Origin: CAZVIJ01 sp964626735 | Lineage (GTDB): Bacteria; Patescibacteriota; Dojkabacteria; JAOAGR01 | Length of the DNA stretch: 10,844 nt | Assembly (NCBI GenBank): GCA_964626735.1 | Contig: CAZVIJ010000055.1 | Location: 1-10,844, forward strand | Reading direction: 5' to 3' | Shown: piece after piece, positions 7,227 through 10,844 of the stretch | Numbering within the stretch: the stretch's first letter is position 1 | Layout of the letters: each line of letters opens with the position of its first letter | The notes under the pieces: model-generated | Seen by the model: the letters and a program-made list of their open reading frames with translations, nothing else | Databases searched by the model: none | Told to the model about the DNA's origin: nothing | Translations under genes and position numbers: made by a program

Positions 7227-7260
7227 AAAAAAGCCTTAGCGATGAGCTAAGGCTTTCTTA
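7227..7260 (-). terminator. Rho-independent terminator, probably bidirectional
   Basis: An 11-bp perfect stem (7230-7240 with 7246-7256, AAAGCCTTAGC) closes a five-base loop GATGA. On the minus strand the stem is followed by a six-T run (7232-7227), and it lies just past the Kelch gene stop at 7272, so it ends the sigma/Kelch operon. On the plus strand it is followed by TTTCTTATT and could also end the small intergenic transcript. Confidence 0.88.
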
Positions 7261-7271
7261 TTCCTTTACGG

Positions 7272-9083
7272 CTATTTAATCCGGTACTCTTCGAGAATCG
7301 TATTGCTTGACGAGTATTCTTGGACATAGATGGATTTTTGGATGCCGTTTGCGCTGAATACCGAGTACGAGGATAGCCCGGGATTGAATTCTTTCCAGCT
7401 ATCGGTTGCGGTATTGTAGGTGTAACCGGATATCTTACTGTCGGGTTTCATCGTGGTATCTGTCGGCTTCGAAAACTCCTTAACGCCAAACAAATACAGC
7501 ATTCCATTCGCTTCCGTCAGGTAATTTTGGCCCATCTGCGCCGGGAAGTCCTTGAGGTGCTTCCAATTCCCGGAGGCGATATCGAGAACTTCAACGCTTT
7601 GCACCGGGTTATAGGTACCGCGGATATTCGGATTGTTGGATACCGGAAGTCCTTCGCCATTTACCGCGTAAATCTTGCCGTCAACCACCGCGGTTTGCAT
7701 ACGATGGCGGGCGACTCCCATTCTTGGACCTTCGCCGAACACCATCGATTGGGTATTGAAGGTATAAACCCTATCGCTTACGGTATATACGTTTGTCCAT
7801 GAACCGACTCCGCTTTCCGGTGGAGTTGGAGTATACGATTTACCGCCTATGATATAGAGCGTATCTTTGTAACCGGCCATAGAATATCCATCAAAGTGTG
7901 CCGGTATGGAGATCGTCGGGACGCCGTGAGTGGTCCACGAATTTGACTGGATGTCGTAGATGTAGATCGGGATCAAATTTTCTCCCTGGTCGTTCAACAT
8001 ATCGGGAGTAACGTAAATTCGTCCATTTAACGCAACTACTTTCGGATTAACGAGTTCAGTGGGGAGATCCGCCTTGTTTTCCCAGAGATCCAGCTCCGGG
8101 TCGTACACCGATACGTCGCGGACTTTCGTTCCGGTTGCGCCTTGATACTTGAATCCGCCGAAAATGTAGAGCTTATTGTTATAGGTAGCGGTTCCGTAGC
8201 TATTCTTTAATACGGGAAGAGGTGATCTTTGGAATACCGATATCCCATTTTTAAATGCGTCCGCGATAGTAGGGTCAAGCGTTTCCCCTGCGAGAGAAAT
8301 ATTGAGTATCTCTCCGTCGTTGACGCAATAGAAGTCGAGACCGGTAGTAGATGCTGCGTGAGCTGGCTTGAACAACCAATCGAGCAACGGATTGTTCGCT
8401 TGCTTTCTTGTTGAATCGACGACAATTCCGTGAAAGCTTCCGAACGTCATTGTCGTTTGCTCTCCGGCAATATTTTGTCCTTTAATCCAGTCTTGAATTG
8501 TTTGTTTTGAGGGATTCGATTTGGTTTGCAGCGTGAGCGAAGACGTTTTCCCGTTAATGGACAAGGTTGCTTTTTCCTTAACCGTAAACCCGGCCTTAGC
8601 TATCGCAGTGCCGCCTGCTTGCACATTTCCCGGAACTTTGAAGCTGATCCCGAGCGTAGCGCTTTTGTAATCGGTTAATGCGATAGCGCTTGGTTTTGTT
8701 GAAGGTACCGTAGTCGGCTGCGTCGTCACCGTTGGGGACATCGTTGTCAGCGGCGTAGTCAACGGCATTTCCGTCGGCGTTGGAGTTGTTACTTGAGCGG
8801 TATTAGGGTTTTCAGGATTTTTGGCGACTTGATCGTTTTTGGTCCTGGTAACGATGATGCCGGTTATTGCGGCAACTACCAAAAGTGTTGCTACCGATGC
8901 GACAATCATTGTCTGTCTATTCATCTTGAGTTTCATAATAGATTGCAGGAATGAAGGACGATTAGGCTGCATTGCGTGCAGTCTGCTCTTGAGCTGTTCG
9001 TGGTACGCATCGGTCGGTGTTGCCTGGGAGGATTTATTGAGCAGTGCTGAAACTATATCTTTTTCGTTTATTGTTTCGTTCAT
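7272..9083 (-). CDS. Membrane-anchored Kelch-propeller protein, probable anti-sigma factor
   Basis: A 603-residue single-pass membrane protein. A short cytosolic N-terminus (1-57) precedes one hydrophobic helix (about 58-78), then a Thr/Pro-rich linker (about 90-133). A beta-rich domain follows (about 136-285, ISFKVPGNVQAGG onwards). The C-terminal half holds Kelch-type repeats (about 290-603) with recurring YIFGG, YIIGG and YAVNG strands, each followed by a VYDPELDLW, YTFNTQ, VLDIASGNW or YNTATDSW strand. It starts four bases after the ECF sigma stop, the usual arrangement for a cognate anti-sigma factor, so the N-terminus may bind the sigma factor while the propeller senses an envelope signal. 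No zinc anti-sigma motif (HxxxCxxC) is present. An internal FKPAHAAS (238-245) resembles a signal-peptidase-like Ala-x-Ala site. Anti-sigma function is inferred from context. Confidence 0.85.
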   Translation of the reverse strand: MNETINEKDIVSALLNKSSQATPTDAYHEQLKSRLHAMQPNRPSFLQSIMKLKMNRQTMIVASVATLLVVAAITGIIVTRTKNDQVAKNPENPNTAQVTTPTPTEMPLTTPLTTMSPTVTTQPTTVPSTKPSAIALTDYKSATLGISFKVPGNVQAGGTAIAKAGFTVKEKATLSINGKTSSLTLQTKSNPSKQTIQDWIKGQNIAGEQTTMTFGSFHGIVVDSTRKQANNPLLDWLFKPAHAASTTGLDFYCVNDGEILNISLAGETLDPTIADAFKNGISVFQRSPLPVLKNSYGTATYNNKLYIFGGFKYQGATGTKVRDVSVYDPELDLWENKADLPTELVNPKVVALNGRIYVTPDMLNDQGENLIPIYIYDIQSNSWTTHGVPTISIPAHFDGYSMAGYKDTLYIIGGKSYTPTPPESGVGSWTNVYTVSDRVYTFNTQSMVFGEGPRMGVARHRMQTAVVDGKIYAVNGEGLPVSNNPNIRGTYNPVQSVEVLDIASGNWKHLKDFPAQMGQNYLTEANGMLYLFGVKEFSKPTDTTMKPDSKISGYTYNTATDSWKEFNPGLSSYSVFSANGIQKSIYVQEYSSSNTILEEYRIK

Positions 9084-9087
9084 GTTC

Positions 9088-9639
9088 TTAGTTGTTTGCT
9101 ATCTCTACTGCTTTTTTAAGTGCCCTATTTTGCAGGACGCTTACGTTATCTTCAGTGATTCCCATTAAGGCTGCAGTTTCCTTGATGCTTTTTCGCTCTA
9201 TAAAGCGGTAGGCTAAAACCGATCGGTAATTTTCCTGAAGCTGACTCAGTATGTTTGACACGATCGCTTCGATTTTGGCTTCACGTTCTTCATCGTATTG
9301 CTCTGGTTCTCCAAGCAGTTCACGTTCTTCGGAGATATTCTCGATATCTACGTTACTTTCTGCTTGTTTTACTTGGCTATACCAGAATTGTCGGATCTTA
9401 TTGAGGGCAATCCCTATGATAAAACTTCTTACCGATGAACTGCCGTCGTACGATTTGATAACTTCGAGGAACACAAAAAAAGTTTCGCTCGTGATATCTT
9501 CCGCCCACGTTCGGTTGCCTAAACGGGAATACGCGAAGCGGTACGTGGCCTCGAAGTGGCGCTCGAATAGCGCATCGAACGCTTTCTTGTCGCCTTCTTC
9601 GGTAAACCTGCGTACAAGCTCTTTATCGTTTTCTTCCAT
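9088..9639 (-). CDS. ECF (group 4) RNA polymerase sigma factor
   Basis: A 183-residue extracytoplasmic-function sigma factor that directs RNA polymerase to stress or envelope promoters. Region 2 spans about 6-90, with the core-binding AEDITSETFFVFLE (46-59) and the DNA-melting part VRSFIIGIALNKIRQFWYSQ (70-89). An acidic linker (about 93-122) leads to region 4 (about 125-180), whose helix-turn-helix is SIKETAALMGITEDNVSVLQNRALKKA (151-177). It is the first gene of an operon with the Kelch membrane protein. The start at 9639 has no Shine-Dalgarno but a -10-like hexamer six bases upstream. A large inverted repeat covers the promoter, suggesting repression or autoregulation. Confidence 0.93.
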   Translation of the reverse strand: MEENDKELVRRFTEEGDKKAFDALFERHFEATYRFAYSRLGNRTWAEDITSETFFVFLEVIKSYDGSSSVRSFIIGIALNKIRQFWYSQVKQAESNVDIENISEERELLGEPEQYDEEREAKIEAIVSNILSQLQENYRSVLAYRFIERKSIKETAALMGITEDNVSVLQNRALKKAVEIANN

Positions 9640-9640
9640 G

Positions 9641-9671
9641 TATATATTAGAAAAGGTTTTCTACATATATA
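9641..9671. repeat. AT-rich inverted repeat over sigma promoter
   Basis: The left arm (9641-9654) and right arm (9657-9671) pair over 14 bp around a central GG, with a single bulged C at 9664. The inner seven pairs, TAGAAAA and TTTTCTA, are perfect. It spans the proposed -10 and the spacer of the sigma promoter. It could be an operator for a dimeric regulator or, if transcription starts further upstream, a hairpin in the message leader. Confidence 0.75.
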
Positions 9672-9675
9672 TCAA
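9646..9675 (-). promoter_or_regulatory. Promoter of sigma/Kelch operon
   Basis: On the minus strand TTGATA (9675-9670), an 18-base spacer and TCTAAT (9651-9646) form a good housekeeping-type promoter. The -10 ends six bases before the ATG at 9639, predicting a leaderless message. The inverted repeat lies across the -10 and spacer. Confidence 0.55.
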
Positions 9676-9724
9676 AGTACCTTACACTTGGTAAGCGATC
9701 CCTGGATAAATTCGCCGGCATACC

Positions 9725-9730
9725 TATAAT
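9725..9730 (+). promoter_or_regulatory. Consensus -10 six bases before start codon
   Basis: A perfect TATAAT is followed by ACTTCC and the ATG at 9737, so transcription would begin at or next to the ATG. There is no Shine-Dalgarno. No clear -35 is found at 16-18 bases upstream. Confidence 0.6.
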
Positions 9731-9736
9731 ACTTCC

Positions 9737-10363
9737 ATGCAAGCAATACAATCCACTTTCTTGCCTGAACTCGACCATTGGCTCGAGATCGGCAAACCTG
9801 TTACGCTCGGCTTTATGGAAGTTGTCGTGCGGGCTTACTTCGGTGCATACGGTAAACGAATGTCCGCCAACAAGATTGCGACATGCTACGAGATACTTTC
9901 GACCAATACGCTACCAGGATACGACATGCTCAAGCCCGGCCTGGTGATGCGCGCCGTCGACATTGTAACGCTGCAGCAACGAACGCCGCACATAGACGGA
10001 GACCCCTTCCTGTACCAGTACGACATTAAAGCGAGGGACGGTAAGAAGCTGAGCGTACATAAGGGGTATCGATACCGGCTTGTGGATTCGCAAGGATTTC
10101 GGTCATTTCTACCGCTTCCTGAAGCGAATATCGTCGCGGGTCCTATCAACGAGAGCGTGGTGATTGGCGTGAATTCTGCAGGACCGAATAGGGAATTGTG
10201 GGTCGAACATGCGCTGACCTTTCAAGAAATCGGTAAAGTATTGGGGGAGGGGCTTCAGTGGAAAGTGCAATTGGCTTATGCAGGAGTTGTTACCGAGCAG
10301 CCGCTTACCGAACAGGCAGACAGCGTTTTGAAATCCGTACTGGCGTTATCGACAAACAATTGA
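9737..10363 (+). CDS. Unrecognised 208-residue protein
   Basis: I do not recognise this family. It is probably soluble: there is no signal peptide or membrane helix. The N-terminal half is helical, with FLPELDHWLEIGKPVTLGFMEVVVRAYFGAYG and MSANKIATCYEIL (about 40-52). The middle, with QQRTPHIDGDPFLYQYDIKARDGKKLSVHKGYRYRLVDSQGFRSFLPLPEANIV, is beta-rich. Nothing looks like a known catalytic motif. The start is fixed by a perfect TATAAT six bases upstream. The gene is divergent from the sigma factor and precedes the recombinase fragment by 47 bases, so it might belong to an integrated element or be controlled with the sigma operon; neither is shown. Confidence 0.75.
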   Translation: MQAIQSTFLPELDHWLEIGKPVTLGFMEVVVRAYFGAYGKRMSANKIATCYEILSTNTLPGYDMLKPGLVMRAVDIVTLQQRTPHIDGDPFLYQYDIKARDGKKLSVHKGYRYRLVDSQGFRSFLPLPEANIVAGPINESVVIGVNSAGPNRELWVEHALTFQEIGKVLGEGLQWKVQLAYAGVVTEQPLTEQADSVLKSVLALSTNN

Positions 10364-10410
10364 GAGCGAACAGCCCTTTTGTTACCATGGGCGTATATCT
10401 TCGATCTACC

Positions 10411-10830
10411 ATGATTACCACCTGGAAAACCAACACTACCCAATTTACCGATAACCCGCTGATGATGGGGTATATCGAATATCTGCAGCAGTTGAACTTG
10501 AGCAAGAGTACGGTTGAAGGGTATACGCGTATACTGAACAATTATTTCAGGTGGTTTTCGGGCATAGCAGGACGCGCTCCGTGGAATCTATTTCGAGAGA
10601 ATGTGCTGGAGTACCGGACATTCCTGTTGGATGACCTGAAGAAAAACGCCAAGACGGTAAATATCGTCATCGGCGCCTTGGTGAAGTTCAACGAGTACCT
10701 CATCAAGGAGGATAAGCTTAAGGAATATGTCGTTTCAAAAAACGATTTCATTAAAGTTACGACGAGCCAGAAATCGCCGACCAGGGTAAATGAGGCGGAG
10801 GTGCAGGAGTTCATCCAGAAAATAAAGTAA
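10411..10830 (+). CDS. Tyrosine recombinase/integrase N-terminal (core-binding) part, apparently split
   Basis: A 139-residue frame (from ATG 10411; an in-frame ATG at 10387 is possible) matches the N-terminal SAM-like core-binding domain of tyrosine recombinases. It shows the helices LMMGYIEYLQQLNLSKSTVEGYTRILNNYFRWFSG, then VLEYRTFLLDDLKKNAKTVNIVIGALVKFNEYLI. After a linker it reads RVNEAEVQEFIQKIK, the usual beginning of the catalytic domain, and then meets TAA at 10828. The catalytic Arg, His-x-x-Arg and Tyr residues are therefore absent from this frame. A new ATG lies one base later in the +1 frame (reading MREN to the window end) and may carry the catalytic part. It could be a translationally coupled split protein, a frameshifted pseudogene or a recoded gene; the window end prevents a decision. 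Confidence 0.7.
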   Translation: MITTWKTNTTQFTDNPLMMGYIEYLQQLNLSKSTVEGYTRILNNYFRWFSGIAGRAPWNLFRENVLEYRTFLLDDLKKNAKTVNIVIGALVKFNEYLIKEDKLKEYVVSKNDFIKVTTSQKSPTRVNEAEVQEFIQKIK

Positions 10831-10831
10831 C

Positions 10832-10844
10832 ATGAGGGAAAACG
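10832..10844 (+). CDS. Start of a possible downstream gene (integrase catalytic part?)
   Basis: An ATG one base after the recombinase stop (TAACATG) reads MREN and runs off the window. The same TAACATG junction is used between the dehydrogenase and ferritin-fold genes. Only four codons are visible, so the product is a guess from position. Confidence 0.25.

Noticed and set aside
8690..8815. Repetitive-looking stretch that might be a tandem DNA repeat.
   Set aside because: There is no constant repeat unit; it encodes the Thr/Pro-rich linker of the Kelch protein.
10258..10410. Upstream extension of the recombinase frame overlapping the 208-residue gene.
   Set aside because: The extra N-terminus reads Arg/Cys-rich shadow sequence overlapping a better gene. 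ATG 10411 (or 10387) fits the recombinase domain.
1..10844. CRISPR arrays, tRNA genes, insertion sequences or terminal repeats.
   Set aside because: I saw no regularly spaced repeats, tRNA T-loop/acceptor pattern or transposase motifs in either strand. Subtle cases could be missed by eye.

Overview
The window is a compact bacterial chromosome segment. Standard-code TGA stops end several genes (for example at 2767, 3828 and 10363), which excludes lineages that reassign TGA. Base composition looks roughly balanced. Genes are tightly packed, junctions overlap or nearly touch, and no rRNA or tRNA was seen. Taxonomy cannot be fixed from this alone. The heterodimeric exporter pair, the YciF-like ferritin-fold protein, the DUF5661-type protein and several apparently leaderless starts would fit an environmental Saccharibacteria/Patescibacteria-type or a Bacillota-like genome. 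That is a low-confidence impression.

Left part (1-3114, + strand): the C-terminal ATPase half of one ABC exporter subunit overlaps the start of a complete second subunit. The motif differences fit a heterodimeric multidrug or lipid exporter with one degenerate ATP site. A small DUF5661-like gene with its own promoter follows.

Middle (3117-7054): three minus-strand genes encode a GDSL/SGNH hydrolase, a YciF/DUF892 ferritin-fold protein and a zinc-dependent dehydrogenase of the glutathione-independent formaldehyde dehydrogenase type. The last two look translationally coupled and suggest an aldehyde or oxidative stress unit. Divergent from them is an NmrA/NDUFA9-like atypical SDR, which runs stop-to-stop into an unrecognised minus-strand gene.

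Right part (7055-10844): a small plus-strand region (7083-7260) has a promoter-like sequence, a near-complete anti-16S Shine-Dalgarno, tiny ORFs and a terminator. Next comes a minus-strand operon of an ECF sigma factor and a single-pass membrane protein with an extracytoplasmic Kelch propeller, the likely anti-sigma factor. The sigma promoter is covered by a long AT-rich inverted repeat. Divergent from it are an unrecognised 208-residue protein and the N-terminal DNA-binding part of a tyrosine recombinase. The recombinase stops where its catalytic domain should begin, and an ATG follows one base later.

A recurring feature is a -10-like hexamer ending only 5-9 bases before the start codon, without a Shine-Dalgarno. 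This suggests many leaderless messages. The exporter junction, in contrast, carries a classical AAGGAGG.
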